Shown one piece after another: positions 18,255 through 27,224 of a DNA stretch of 32,310 bases. The position numbers and the translations under genes are program-made. The notes under the pieces were generated by a model. It was not told where the DNA came from and made no database searches. It saw nothing but the letters and a program-made list of their open reading frames with translations. How positions within the stretch are numbered: the first letter of the stretch is position 1; each line of letters begins with the position of its first letter. Origin of the DNA: a virus; IMG/VR virus record IMGVR_UViG_3300005935_000071, positions 1 through 32,310 of that record; one strand, 5' to 3'.

Positions 18255-18767
18255 CTATTCAATTATTCCTTCAAAGATAACTTCGTAATCTCTCCAGTTT
18301 TTTATCATATCGGCTACATCATCAGGATTCCAAGATCTCCAAGCATATGATATTTTAGCTTTGTAGAGAAACTTCATTGTTAGTTCAGAGCAAATACCAA
18401 GACCGAAGTTTATGTATTTAGCAGCAAAGGGAATTAGGAAGAGAATTAACCGATGCCCTGCATACCATTTACCTTCGTGCTTCTTAATACCTTCCCAACC
18501 AAGGTGGAATTTCTCTGGAGTCATTTCCTTATGACGACCAATAAGGACTTTCTTACCTCGATAATCAACGAAGAGGTTCTGTCTTTTATTAGTCCAGAGT
18601 GCTTCAAATGTCATTCCATCTTTATACATTATAATACCTGAGTGGGAGTATTCTGCTTCATTATCCTTACTTTTAATCTTCTGAACAAAGTTAATTATTC
18701 GTCCAAGAGCCATAGGATTCCGAGTACAGAAAATGTCACCTTGATTTAGTTCGATACTAATTTTCAT
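18255..18767 (-). CDS. permuted NlpC/P60-like (YiiX/YebB-type) papain-fold protein
   Basis: A 170-residue protein with the signature of circularly permuted NlpC/P60 (YiiX/YebB-like) cysteine hydrolases. GDIFCTR (10-16) resembles the N-terminal strand; AEYSHSGIIM (38-47) carries the candidate catalytic His42; GICSELTMKF (124-133) carries the candidate Cys126; and the C-terminal region ends in a WNPDDVADM segment typical of the fold. A short hydrophobic stretch (HRLILFLIPFAAKYINF, 105-121) is present. It could cut peptidoglycan peptides or lipids, or be a virion-associated or lysis enzyme, since no other endolysin is evident in the window. It sits directly before the portal gene. The fold is well supported; the substrate is unknown. 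Confidence 0.7.
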   Translation of the reverse strand: MKISIELNQGDIFCTRNPMALGRIINFVQKIKSKDNEAEYSHSGIIMYKDGMTFEALWTNKRQNLFVDYRGKKVLIGRHKEMTPEKFHLGWEGIKKHEGKWYAGHRLILFLIPFAAKYINFGLGICSELTMKFLYKAKISYAWRSWNPDDVADMIKNWRDYEVIFEGIIE

Positions 18768-18776
18768 TTAGTTTCC

Positions 18777-19634
18777 TTATTTAGCACTAATAAATCTACT
18801 TCCCATAGTATCTATTTGATAATGAACACCTACCATAAATATCCAAGGATCTAATGTGGGAGTAGGGTTAGTTACTGAAGCAATTCTTTTTAAACTCATT
18901 AGTAAGTTAGCCTCAATTTCCCATCCAGCTGGTGTAAAGGATAAAACACTTGTATATATATGAGTTTTATCTGGAGTATTTAAAGGAATTAATGTCTCAG
19001 TGGATAGTGTAGTAACTGCTGCAAATGCAGTTGTTCCACCATGCGCTAAGCCATTAGACCAAGTATAGTCTATTTCCCACTTAACTCCACGATCAGTCCC
19101 ATCAACTCCATTAGTTCCCCAGTGTACATGGATCTCAATTTGTGTACCTTCTTTCCCATCATGCTTTAGTTCTACTGGCCGTAGTTCAGATATATCATTA
19201 ATAGCCATTTGAAACTGACTAATGTTACCAGAGAAGTTAGCTAATGCTGGCTTACCAGCACCAGTTGTTTTTGGAGCAATTTCGAAATAAAGATCATCAT
19301 AAACAACTTGAATTAATTCTAATGTTTTATTAGCTCCGCAATTAATTTCTAGATCATCTACAGTCTTTGATAAATTTCCAGAGTTGTCTAAAAGTAAAGA
19401 TGAATCTTTAAGTAATTTTCCAGTAACTCCATCAAACCTTGCTATAGCATTATCTGTAGATGCAGCAATGCCAGTTACTAAATCTGCAATGCTAGAACTT
19501 ATCAATGCATCATTAGGACCAACTGGAGTGCCAACTGTAACTGGCTCATCTGTTTCAATAGCAGATACATAATCTCCATTATCATAGCCAATGACGTTTG
19601 TTGCACTTCCTATGCGTATGTATTTAGTTGCCAT
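18777..19634 (-). CDS. fibre- or tail-associated virion protein
   Basis: A 285-residue beta-rich protein, probably virion-associated. The N-terminal third has fibre-like sequence (IADLVTGIAASTDNAIARFDG, then GKLLKDSSLLLDNSGNLS), common in phage fibre shafts. The C-terminal two thirds contain ELRPVELKHDGKEGTQIEIHVHWGTNG, a jelly-roll-like segment seen in phage tail and fibre proteins. It has no visible Shine-Dalgarno: the ATG lies one base from a copy of the AT-rich junction motif, so it may be translated from a very short or leaderless message. The precise role is not recognised. Confidence 0.6.
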   Translation of the reverse strand: MATKYIRIGSATNVIGYDNGDYVSAIETDEPVTVGTPVGPNDALISSSIADLVTGIAASTDNAIARFDGVTGKLLKDSSLLLDNSGNLSKTVDDLEINCGANKTLELIQVVYDDLYFEIAPKTTGAGKPALANFSGNISQFQMAINDISELRPVELKHDGKEGTQIEIHVHWGTNGVDGTDRGVKWEIDYTWSNGLAHGGTTAFAAVTTLSTETLIPLNTPDKTHIYTSVLSFTPAGWEIEANLLMSLKRIASVTNPTPTLDPWIFMVGVHYQIDTMGSRFISAK

Positions 19635-19635
19635 A

Positions 19636-19654
19636 GTTAATTAATTAATTTAAT
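19636..19654. repeat. AT-rich junction motif, copy 6
   Basis: GTTAATTAATTAATTTAAT, identical to copy 1. It fills the gap between a small membrane protein gene and the start codon of the fibre-like gene, ending one base before that ATG on the minus strand. Confidence 0.75.
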
Positions 19655-19660
19655 TATCTG

Positions 19661-19876
19661 TTAAAGTCCATTAAGTCTATTAACTGATGTGTTTAGTAAG
19701 TCTATTTTCTTTGATAATTCTTCAATTTTTTCTATTAGCAAAGATGTACATGAAGTCCTTCTTTCTCCACATAGTCCTTCTTTTACACTTCCTTTACTCC
19801 CAATAAAATTTCCAATACTTATTGAGATAACCGAGATTAGAATACCACTTAAGATTAATTCAATTGAGCTTATCAT
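19661..19876 (-). CDS. small membrane/coiled-coil protein (holin or spanin-like candidate)
   Basis: A 71-residue protein starting MISSIELILSG. An N-terminal hydrophobic helix (IELILSGILISVISISIGNFIG) is followed by a Cys-containing linker and a charged coiled coil (LLIEKIEELSKKIDLLNTSVNRL). The frame extends five codons upstream, but TGGAGG lies inside the last terminase codons and the ATG overlaps the terminase stop as TAATG, so that start was chosen. A single membrane helix with a coiled coil suits a lysis accessory (holin or spanin-like) or a membrane-anchored assembly factor. No specific family was recognised. Confidence 0.5.
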   Translation of the reverse strand: MISSIELILSGILISVISISIGNFIGSKGSVKEGLCGERRTSCTSLLIEKIEELSKKIDLLNTSVNRLNGL

Positions 19877-21417
19877 TATGCATACCTCCAATTATCTATT
19901 GGTTCTTCATAATCAAGTTCTTTATACTCAGACTCGATATCATCTGGATTATCCTTTGGAGAAAAGTAACGTTCGCCTAATTCAAGCATCTCAATTATGT
20001 AAGCTAATGCATCCATAATGTCCCATAGTTTAGACCGAGGAAACATTATGAGTTGCTGTTCTAGCTTTTTCGTATTAGCGCAAGATGCATTGTGGTAGAT
20101 ATAACCGCCTCGATAGTAAGGAACTAGTTCTTTTATTCGATGTTCCTTTTTCATTCCACCTCGGGCTTTTAGCCAGATTAGCTCGAAGAAGGAACCCCTG
20201 CGAAACATCTCATTTTTTATAGGTTGTTTGATAAACTCGTTTAGAGAAGTTTCTTCAATACCTAGGACCTTTGCTCCTAAGCGAGTACCCATTCCAAAGA
20301 GCTCTTCATAGATTTCATCTGGATACATTTTCGCTGAGACGATGTCTCTGACATAAAGTTTAGCGTTGTTAAGATCAATCCCTATTCCTATTATTGCAGA
20401 CTCAGCTGAATGAACCTTTACCGTTTTTGCAGGATCAAGAATAACTACAGTTTCAATATTAGTGTTATTTTGAATATCTATGTCAAGTAACTTAAGATCA
20501 GTCTCCTTCCTTCCAACATCATTAGGTACATTATAGTATCTAAAATAACCTTGTTGAAAAGATGAATCCTTTGTAGAAATTGGTAAGTTTCTTAATTCAC
20601 GAAAGAATACATCTGTCTGACCTGCTTCTGAATGCTCTTTCCATTCCTTCTCAATTGCTTCATCAGACATAAACTCAGGAGCAGTTGATTTAAAGTTATC
20701 ATCACAAGCTTCAAGCCGAATAGATTTCCACTCATTAGAATCGAGCAATTTTTGAAGTACAGAATCTTCATGTTTTAGAGTATCGATGTAGACTATTTTA
20801 TAGTTTTTAGCTTGCTCACCAATTCTAGGTACTGCCTTAACTACATCAGCATAAAGCCATTCATACCACTGCTTTCGAATCTCATCGTTTCGGATCTTTT
20901 CAGGATCTTCTAGATCATCTATTACAATTAAACCAGGTCGATCATTCTTAAATAATACACCTCGGACTTGCTGTCCAGCTCCACGTGGCCAAACTAATGT
21001 ATCATAAGCAACCCAGGCCTTCTTGGAGAAGGTCTCTTCAAAGTCCTTTGTATTTACATTTTTAGTTCTAAATGGACCAAATAAGTGTTTAATCATCCTG
21101 TTGGATACAAGTTCTCGACGTAAGTTTTCAGTTTGTAATGATGCAGCTTCATGTGACTTATTGATGTAACAGATAAATCCAGTGTGATTGAATAAGATAT
21201 AGCGAGTCATAAATGCAAGAGCTAAAATAGAAGTCTTACCCCAACCACGAGGAGCAGCAATAGCTATTTTATTATCAGGCCCATCGATAAGTTTAAATAT
21301 CTCTCCATGAACTTGCTCAGCAAATGGCATGTAGAAGCGCTCAGGAAAGAAAGTCTGAGCAGTCATGCGAGTGCTGACAGAGCATTGAGATAGTATGTTT
21401 TTAGTTTCTTGATCCAT
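19876..21417 (-). CDS. terminase large subunit (packaging ATPase/nuclease)
   Basis: A 513-residue DNA packaging motor. The ATPase domain has Walker A APRGWGKT (55-62) and Walker B LIVIDDLE (163-170). The C-terminal nuclease domain shows the three acidic clusters of the RNase H-like fold: ILDPAKT (Asp328), GIEET (Glu388/389) and DIMDALAY (Asp466/469). It docks on the portal and cuts concatemeric DNA. Unusually, its likely small-subunit partner is about 9 kb away, beyond the tailspike and the glycosylation/sulfation cassette. The start codon lacks a strong Shine-Dalgarno. The end carries the ribosome binding site of the following small membrane protein. Confidence 0.92.
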   Translation of the reverse strand: MDQETKNILSQCSVSTRMTAQTFFPERFYMPFAEQVHGEIFKLIDGPDNKIAIAAPRGWGKTSILALAFMTRYILFNHTGFICYINKSHEAASLQTENLRRELVSNRMIKHLFGPFRTKNVNTKDFEETFSKKAWVAYDTLVWPRGAGQQVRGVLFKNDRPGLIVIDDLEDPEKIRNDEIRKQWYEWLYADVVKAVPRIGEQAKNYKIVYIDTLKHEDSVLQKLLDSNEWKSIRLEACDDNFKSTAPEFMSDEAIEKEWKEHSEAGQTDVFFRELRNLPISTKDSSFQQGYFRYYNVPNDVGRKETDLKLLDIDIQNNTNIETVVILDPAKTVKVHSAESAIIGIGIDLNNAKLYVRDIVSAKMYPDEIYEELFGMGTRLGAKVLGIEETSLNEFIKQPIKNEMFRRGSFFELIWLKARGGMKKEHRIKELVPYYRGGYIYHNASCANTKKLEQQLIMFPRSKLWDIMDALAYIIEMLELGERYFSPKDNPDDIESEYKELDYEEPIDNWRYA

Positions 21418-21463
21418 TAGTATTAATTATCTTACCATATCCTTCTATTAACATTATTTAGAT

Positions 21464-23965
21464 CTAATTCTCAGTTGAGAATTTACCACGCTTACCTGTA
21501 ATACTTGCGTATAAAACTTCAACATCAGTAGCTCCTGCTATACCGACATAAACTTTAACTTCATTACCAACTGTGTATGTTCCACTAATTAAAGGAGCTA
21601 AATATGATCCAGCAGAGTCTGTACTTCTATACACACTTTTCATAGCAGCAGTAGCTACTATAGCTTTAGATGTTGCAGAATCCATAAAAAGTGTACCAGT
21701 TATTTCAAGTATATTTTCTGTTACTGTAAAAGTAGTAGTTTCACTCTCAAGAAATATAGAAATTGAAGCAAATACTCTTACAGTACAAGCTGTTGCGCTA
21801 AGGACAACCCTAATATCGTAAGTATCTCTTAATTCTATAATATCTGCTGGAATTGTAAATAAGACTGTATTACCAGGGCTTACAGTTAAACCCTTAACTT
21901 CCGCACTATACGGAGGTGTAAAAGAACCTATAGAAGATGTTGCTGGAGCTGTTATAAACGTTTGACTAATATCTGATCTATCTCCAGTAGTATTAACTAA
22001 ACCAAAATACTCAATATGATCTATTCTATTACCATAAGAAGCCGAAAGAACTTTAATGAAATCAGCAGGAACTAACCCATAATCTTGAGCGTTTTCATAT
22101 ATATATGGAGTAATAATATCGCAATTATACAGTGTAGCATCAATCATATGATAGTTATACGTAGGAGCAAAATTTACACCTATAGCGTATATCCTTAAAG
22201 ACTCAAAACTGCAGGCCTCAAAATAACTTGTAGCATCAGAATAAATTAATCCTCTTTCCCCGCTACTTTGTTGATCTTGAAGTTCATTAGAAGCAGTTTT
22301 TATAATAGTATTTAACATTTTTGAGTTATTAAGAAGTTGTATTGTTTTAACCCCGCCAAATACAAATGATAACTCCGAATAATGCAAGCTTGCTTTATTT
22401 AATATTATTGCTCCGTGCCTTCCAGTAGACTGCGCCCTATTATCAAAATCAATTGTAGTAATACATCCCAAAAGTAAATTTTCTATTTTTATTTTCCCTA
22501 TTCGAGATTCTGTAGCAGCACTTGTACTTCCATCAACTAAAACAATAGCACTAACACCATAGCTCCCTAAAAAATACATATTTTTTACTATTATACCATC
22601 TGGAACACCTGCATCAACTCCAGCAGGAGTGTAATTAAGGTCGAATTTTATTATACTGCGCGCAGCAAGATTTTCACTCCCTGAAAAATTATTAAATTCG
22701 CAGTTCATTATATACCCTCCATTAATAAATAGAAAGTATTCAAAGTCAACTGCGCTTCCATATGTTCTACCAACACGTTCAGAATAGATAATTACATTAC
22801 TTGCAATAATATTATTTATATGATGATCTACTATACCTGTACGACAGTCAATCATATATACTGCCATAGCACCATTAGTGCACTTAATCTTACAATTATT
22901 CCAGTTAATAATTTGATATTCATATATAGGTATTGCTTTTGATGTATCACCAATACTTGGCTCTACATAATATATACTACCTTTATTATAATTAACTATT
23001 TTTCCAGTATTATGAGCAGAAATTATAGCATCAATATCATCAGTTACACCGTCACCTTTTGCCCCAAACCATTCTGGATATACTCCATATATAACACCAG
23101 AAAAAGATATATTACCAGTACCATCAAATACCTGACTCAGAGAAGATTCAAATGTACCAGATATAGTTAAAGTTATACCGAAATTTATAGTTAAGATACT
23201 ACCAGCAGATATAATAGTATGTATATTATCTGATATAGTATCATCTTGACCAATAATAAATAATCCATTAATGATTAATGTAACTTCTTCAGACTCAATC
23301 CAAGTTAAGGCAGAATGAAGACTATTAAACCAACTTAATTTAAGTACTGCACTATCAAGAAAGTCAAAGTCTCCAACTCCGGCGAAGAGTTGGTAGTTGC
23401 CAGCTTCAATGTTTTTAAGGTTTCCTACTTCTACCCCAGCATTTAAGGATAGGATATTCCCAGGAGATTCCCACTTAAGAATTACATCATCTCCAGGTGA
23501 GTATGATGCAGTAATTGTATGAGGTTTAGATACAATAAGAGTTACTGTGTCATTAGTAGTTAAGGCAAATGCAGCTTCAATGTTAGAGAACCAGCCAGAC
23601 TTAATTACACTCCCACCAGCAAAATCTATATTTCCAGCACCTGTGAAGACCTGACGATTTTCTGCAGAGATGTTAGTAGTTTGAATATTAAGATAGCCTG
23701 AGTTAGTAATAGACCCATTACGAAGAAACTTAAGTCTAACATTTGCAGGGACTGTTAAGTTTGTTACTACTTGTGGAGAAGCTATTACTATCTCACGGTC
23801 TGTAGCGCCGACTGCAGTTATAGCAGTATTTAGGTTTGTATAAGCTCTAGCATCAGTCCATAGACCATCTGGCGAGGTTACTATAATGTCTCGAAAGAAT
23901 TCAGCTGATGCAGTTGACACTAATAATGTTAATGAAAGGATTATTGAAAGAATTAATTTTCTCAT
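21464..23965 (-). CDS. tailspike-like pectate-lyase-fold protein with signal peptide
   Basis: An 833-residue protein with parallel beta-helix character. Residues 1-21 form a classic Sec signal peptide (basic MRK, hydrophobic core, then STASA as AxA cleavage site). Three related modules follow, each starting with QxFxGxGx(I/F)xF and leading to a W-F pair (about 104-133, 190-220 and 276-316). The third ends in WFGAKGDGVTDD, the entry motif of pectate-lyase-type tailspikes. The rest is a long beta-helix with short polar repeats and a beta C-terminal domain. The expected job is host polysaccharide binding or cleavage, but a secreted depolymerase is possible given the signal peptide. The start has GGAG. 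No catalytic residues could be assigned. Confidence 0.75.
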   Translation of the reverse strand: MRKLILSIILSLTLLVSTASAEFFRDIIVTSPDGLWTDARAYTNLNTAITAVGATDREIVIASPQVVTNLTVPANVRLKFLRNGSITNSGYLNIQTTNISAENRQVFTGAGNIDFAGGSVIKSGWFSNIEAAFALTTNDTVTLIVSKPHTITASYSPGDDVILKWESPGNILSLNAGVEVGNLKNIEAGNYQLFAGVGDFDFLDSAVLKLSWFNSLHSALTWIESEEVTLIINGLFIIGQDDTISDNIHTIISAGSILTINFGITLTISGTFESSLSQVFDGTGNISFSGVIYGVYPEWFGAKGDGVTDDIDAIISAHNTGKIVNYNKGSIYYVEPSIGDTSKAIPIYEYQIINWNNCKIKCTNGAMAVYMIDCRTGIVDHHINNIIASNVIIYSERVGRTYGSAVDFEYFLFINGGYIMNCEFNNFSGSENLAARSIIKFDLNYTPAGVDAGVPDGIIVKNMYFLGSYGVSAIVLVDGSTSAATESRIGKIKIENLLLGCITTIDFDNRAQSTGRHGAIILNKASLHYSELSFVFGGVKTIQLLNNSKMLNTIIKTASNELQDQQSSGERGLIYSDATSYFEACSFESLRIYAIGVNFAPTYNYHMIDATLYNCDIITPYIYENAQDYGLVPADFIKVLSASYGNRIDHIEYFGLVNTTGDRSDISQTFITAPATSSIGSFTPPYSAEVKGLTVSPGNTVLFTIPADIIELRDTYDIRVVLSATACTVRVFASISIFLESETTTFTVTENILEITGTLFMDSATSKAIVATAAMKSVYRSTDSAGSYLAPLISGTYTVGNEVKVYVGIAGATDVEVLYASITGKRGKFSTEN

Positions 23966-23976
23966 TTTTTGCTCCA

Positions 23977-23995
23977 GTTAATTAAATAATTTAAT
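23977..23995. repeat. AT-rich junction motif, copy 7
   Basis: GTTAATTAAATAATTTAAT, matching the consensus completely. It sits between the radical SAM fusion gene and the ribosome binding site of the tailspike gene. Confidence 0.75.
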
Positions 23996-23999
23996 TGTC

Positions 24000-26885
24000 T
24001 TATTTAACAGCTTGAATTCTAGATTGCCAACTTGACCCTATTGATGAAGGTTTTGTTCTTGATTTAAGTTTTTCTTTATGAATAAGAACTGGCTTAAGCT
24101 CAGGCCTTATAAATACTTCCTCTCCCATATCTTCGAAGAACTGATCAAATCGATAAAGGCGATTACTTCTATTTTCACCATGTACTACCATAAAGACATA
24201 AGAAGGAGGAATGGTGTAGACAGTGGAGAACTTACTTCCCATATTCAAGTGTATGTCTTCATAAGGACTAATGTAAGGATAGACCTTTTGCACTAGGACA
24301 AGGAATGGACTGGTTCTAGCATGAGTATGTTTAGCGTAGAAATTATAAAGTCGTCCATCAGGAGCTTGACCCATTAGTTGATAGTTAATGATGAAGTGAG
24401 TTTCTGATTTAGTCTTAGTCATATGTTTTATATGGGCTATCCATCCAGGTGCTACCCAATCATCTGTGTCGAGTCTAGCCATTATGGTAGAGATTGGATG
24501 GCTGGAGTTTTTAGCTATGTATTCAGGACTGCCTTTGTCTTTCTCTTGTCCCCAGTTTCGAGATCTTGAAATGGAGCTTTCCCACTCTGAGAGGTTACTA
24601 GTAGTGTGGATAAAGTTGATATTTAATCCAGTCCAGTCTAAAGATTTAATTCTTTGAGTCGTTTCATTGTTAGGATCACCTACAACTAAGGAAATTGAGA
24701 AGTCTTTATCAGTTTGGCTTTTAAGTGAGTTGATGAAATATTTCTGCATCAGAGCTAATCGTGACTCAGTTAAAATTCCAATACCTTTACCTTCTCCCAT
24801 AGTATTGTAGATAGCTCTGGAGATTATGATAGGTGCAGTTAGGACCTTAGTTGGAATTGAAGGATCGGAAGTAATAGGAGGATCTAATTTACCTTTCCAC
24901 TTTTTATCTAAATAAGCTTTGTTAGTTTTGAGTAACGAGTCTACATCGAATCCCTCTTTCATTTGAACTATATTAAAAGTAGATCGACCAAAATGCTGAA
25001 TGCAAGTATTTAGAGCCAGCTCAGTTCTATATCCAGCTGCTCTTACTCCCCTGTTGTAATCAAGATCATCCCACATTCCCATAGCATAGTTAGGATCAAG
25101 GTGACCTACTATGTCTAAGATTCCACGCTTAATTACAGCGCATAGGAAAGCTACGAATGGAGGAGTAGTTGTTCTGTTGTAGTAATGAGATTCTAGATAT
25201 TCATTTACTCTACCCATCTTCCACAGGACTGCTTCTTCGGGCAGAAGTGAAGAGTGAAGAGAGAGACTATGGTGAGAGTCAACTGCATTGCCTTTTCCAT
25301 AGTTAGTCAAAGCACCTATAATGCCAAGGTCTTTGGACGAAGCCAAGTGGTCAACTAGTTTCTTTAACCATTCTTTAGATACAATAGTATCGTTGTTTAA
25401 CAAGCAAACATTAGGCGCAGATGAAGACTCTAATCCTTTATTAATAGCTCCTACAAATCCTTCATTAGTAGGCATTTGAATTAATAAGTGTTCAATGCCT
25501 GAGAGGACTTCCTTGACTTTATCCAAGCTTTCTTTTGTAGATGCATTGTCTACGAAGATTACTCTATATGTTCCAGGTTCTGTGTAGTCTTTAATAGAGT
25601 TTAAACATTCTATTGAATAATGCTCGTTATTGTAAGCAGGGATAATTATGTCGCAGAAGATAGGATAAGGATCTTCACGTAACCCCTGGCGAACTTTACT
25701 TACATAATTATAGTCTACATGTTTAACTTTTTCGCCTGAAGGACAACGATCGTAGGTTTCTTGATTTAGTAAAGACCATCCCTTTTCAATACAATACTCA
25801 CCTAATTCACATCCAGGGTAAGGTGCAAAGTAAGCCCATGAAGGCATTTCAGCGTCTATTTCATCAGCCATTTTAGATGTAGCTTGAATGTCCCATTTAG
25901 TTTCCCAGGGAATTGCTGTGATGTAATTAGCGTAGATCTTAGCTCCAGTTGACTTAATAATCTTGGCTGACTCTAGATTCTGCTCTACTGTGATTCCCTT
26001 TTTTAATTTATCTAAAATTCGCTGTGATCCAGATTCAAATCCTACAGAGATTAAATCCCAACCTATGTCTACAAGTCTTTGAACTAAGTCAGGATTCTTA
26101 CAAATTCCATCTGCACGACCAGATGCCCAGAAAGGCAGACCTATCTCAGGGTACTTATCTATAAATTCTTCTAACCAATTTCGCTGAAGAAGGAAAGTAT
26201 CATCATGGATCATTAAGCATTCAGGGTTGTAGAGAGTTACTAATTGTTTAAGTTCAGATATTACACTATCAACCGAGCGTCTTCGTAGGGCTTTACCAAA
26301 GTGATTGTTTTCTAAAGGTTGACAAAAGGCACAGTGATAAGGGCATCCTCTAGCTGCGCAGACTGAAGTCATTTTAGTGAGTTTTCCTCCATACCACCAG
26401 TTAGTACAATCTTCAATTGAAGTAGTGTAGATTGACCTATCTACGAATGGAAGAAGGTTTAAGTCCTTAGGCTTTTCACCAGTTATAGATCGTTTAAACA
26501 TTAAATGATCTTTAAGGAACTTAGGGAAAGTTAGCTCTGATTCACCTTTGAATATGTAGTCTATTTCAGGATTGTTGAGTAGTTCATTTGGAGCTGCAGT
26601 AGCATGGTAACCTCCTACTATGACCAGTGATCCGAGTTCTTTTGCATACTTTATTACTCTCATTCCTATGGCGTAGTAGGAACTTTTCATACTAATGGCA
26701 ATGAGATCATAGCCCGTTAGAGCAACTTTTAACTCTTTATCATTGGTTAAAGTCTTCATATCAAGAAAGCTTACATCACAGCCTGATTGTTTAGCTGCAG
26801 TGTAAGTCATACCAGCTCCATGGTCAATCCAGGAGTCTAGACCTTTTCCTTGATATGGGTAGAGGGAGACTATTAAAGTTTTCAT
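24000..26885 (-). CDS. B12-type radical SAM - glycosyltransferase GT2 - rhamnosyltransferase-like fusion
   Basis: A 961-residue multidomain enzyme. Residues 1-130 resemble a cobalamin-binding Rossmann domain (DLIAISMKSSYYAIGMRVIK, LVIVGGYHATAAP). Residues 170-400 form a radical SAM core with the cluster motif CPYHCAFC (Cys181, 185, 188), preceded by CAARG and followed by GFESGSQRILDKLKKG. Residues 409-660 form a GT2 glycosyltransferase (DIIIPAYNNEHYSIECLNSI, VDNAST, LNNDT at 496-500, MWDDLDYNRG at 604-612). Residues 680-961 resemble the putative rhamnosyltransferase family, with TESRLALMQKYFINSLKSQT and RLDTDDW (804-810). Such an enzyme could modify and transfer sugars. B12-radical SAM enzymes methylate or rearrange unactivated carbons; the real substrate is unknown. 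It follows the APS kinase gene after three bases. Confidence 0.8.
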   Translation of the reverse strand: MKTLIVSLYPYQGKGLDSWIDHGAGMTYTAAKQSGCDVSFLDMKTLTNDKELKVALTGYDLIAISMKSSYYAIGMRVIKYAKELGSLVIVGGYHATAAPNELLNNPEIDYIFKGESELTFPKFLKDHLMFKRSITGEKPKDLNLLPFVDRSIYTTSIEDCTNWWYGGKLTKMTSVCAARGCPYHCAFCQPLENNHFGKALRRRSVDSVISELKQLVTLYNPECLMIHDDTFLLQRNWLEEFIDKYPEIGLPFWASGRADGICKNPDLVQRLVDIGWDLISVGFESGSQRILDKLKKGITVEQNLESAKIIKSTGAKIYANYITAIPWETKWDIQATSKMADEIDAEMPSWAYFAPYPGCELGEYCIEKGWSLLNQETYDRCPSGEKVKHVDYNYVSKVRQGLREDPYPIFCDIIIPAYNNEHYSIECLNSIKDYTEPGTYRVIFVDNASTKESLDKVKEVLSGIEHLLIQMPTNEGFVGAINKGLESSSAPNVCLLNNDTIVSKEWLKKLVDHLASSKDLGIIGALTNYGKGNAVDSHHSLSLHSSLLPEEAVLWKMGRVNEYLESHYYNRTTTPPFVAFLCAVIKRGILDIVGHLDPNYAMGMWDDLDYNRGVRAAGYRTELALNTCIQHFGRSTFNIVQMKEGFDVDSLLKTNKAYLDKKWKGKLDPPITSDPSIPTKVLTAPIIISRAIYNTMGEGKGIGILTESRLALMQKYFINSLKSQTDKDFSISLVVGDPNNETTQRIKSLDWTGLNINFIHTTSNLSEWESSISRSRNWGQEKDKGSPEYIAKNSSHPISTIMARLDTDDWVAPGWIAHIKHMTKTKSETHFIINYQLMGQAPDGRLYNFYAKHTHARTSPFLVLVQKVYPYISPYEDIHLNMGSKFSTVYTIPPSYVFMVVHGENRSNRLYRFDQFFEDMGEEVFIRPELKPVLIHKEKLKSRTKPSSIGSSWQSRIQAVK

Positions 26886-26888
26886 AGT

Positions 26889-27224
26889 TTAATCCAAAGG
26901 CTCTTCATAAGTTGTGTCCTTCCATAACAGACCAAAAGGCATACATATTTCTATACATTCATTAAAGGTCTTCTGCATACTTTCTCTGAACTTCCTATTT
27001 GGGCTTATACAAGATATTATGACAGTTTTTCCTTGATCTTCTATTATTTTAGCTATTTTAGATATTCTCTCAATGTTAGTTTTTCTGCTTTTATTACTAT
27101 AACCAACTGGAAAATGCTTTCTTACTTCATCACCATCAAGAACTATGCCATTAACTTGCTTTGCTATCCTGTAGGCTAATGTAGTTTTTCCTGCTCCTGA
27201 TCTGCCAGTTATCCAGTATATCAC
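26889..27224 (-). CDS. miniature adenylylsulfate (APS) kinase
   Basis: A roughly 111-residue APS kinase-like protein. APS kinase phosphorylates adenylylsulfate to PAPS, the sulfate donor. Motifs present: Walker A TGRSGAGKTT, DGDEVRKHF, GYSNKSRKTNIERISKIAK and the strand VIISCISPNRKFRESM. Normal family members are near 200 residues; here the C-terminal part that usually contains the RDPKGLYKKA lid and FTGI segment is shortened to a remnant ending YEEPLD. Start: a GTG overlapping the upstream stop as GTGA, with AGGTGG upstream in that gene; an alternative GTG lies 15 bases earlier (27239). The next gene begins three bases after its stop. Activity of this short form is uncertain. Confidence 0.75.
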   Translation of the reverse strand: MIYWITGRSGAGKTTLAYRIAKQVNGIVLDGDEVRKHFPVGYSNKSRKTNIERISKIAKIIEDQGKTVIISCISPNRKFRESMQKTFNECIEICMPFGLLWKDTTYEEPLD

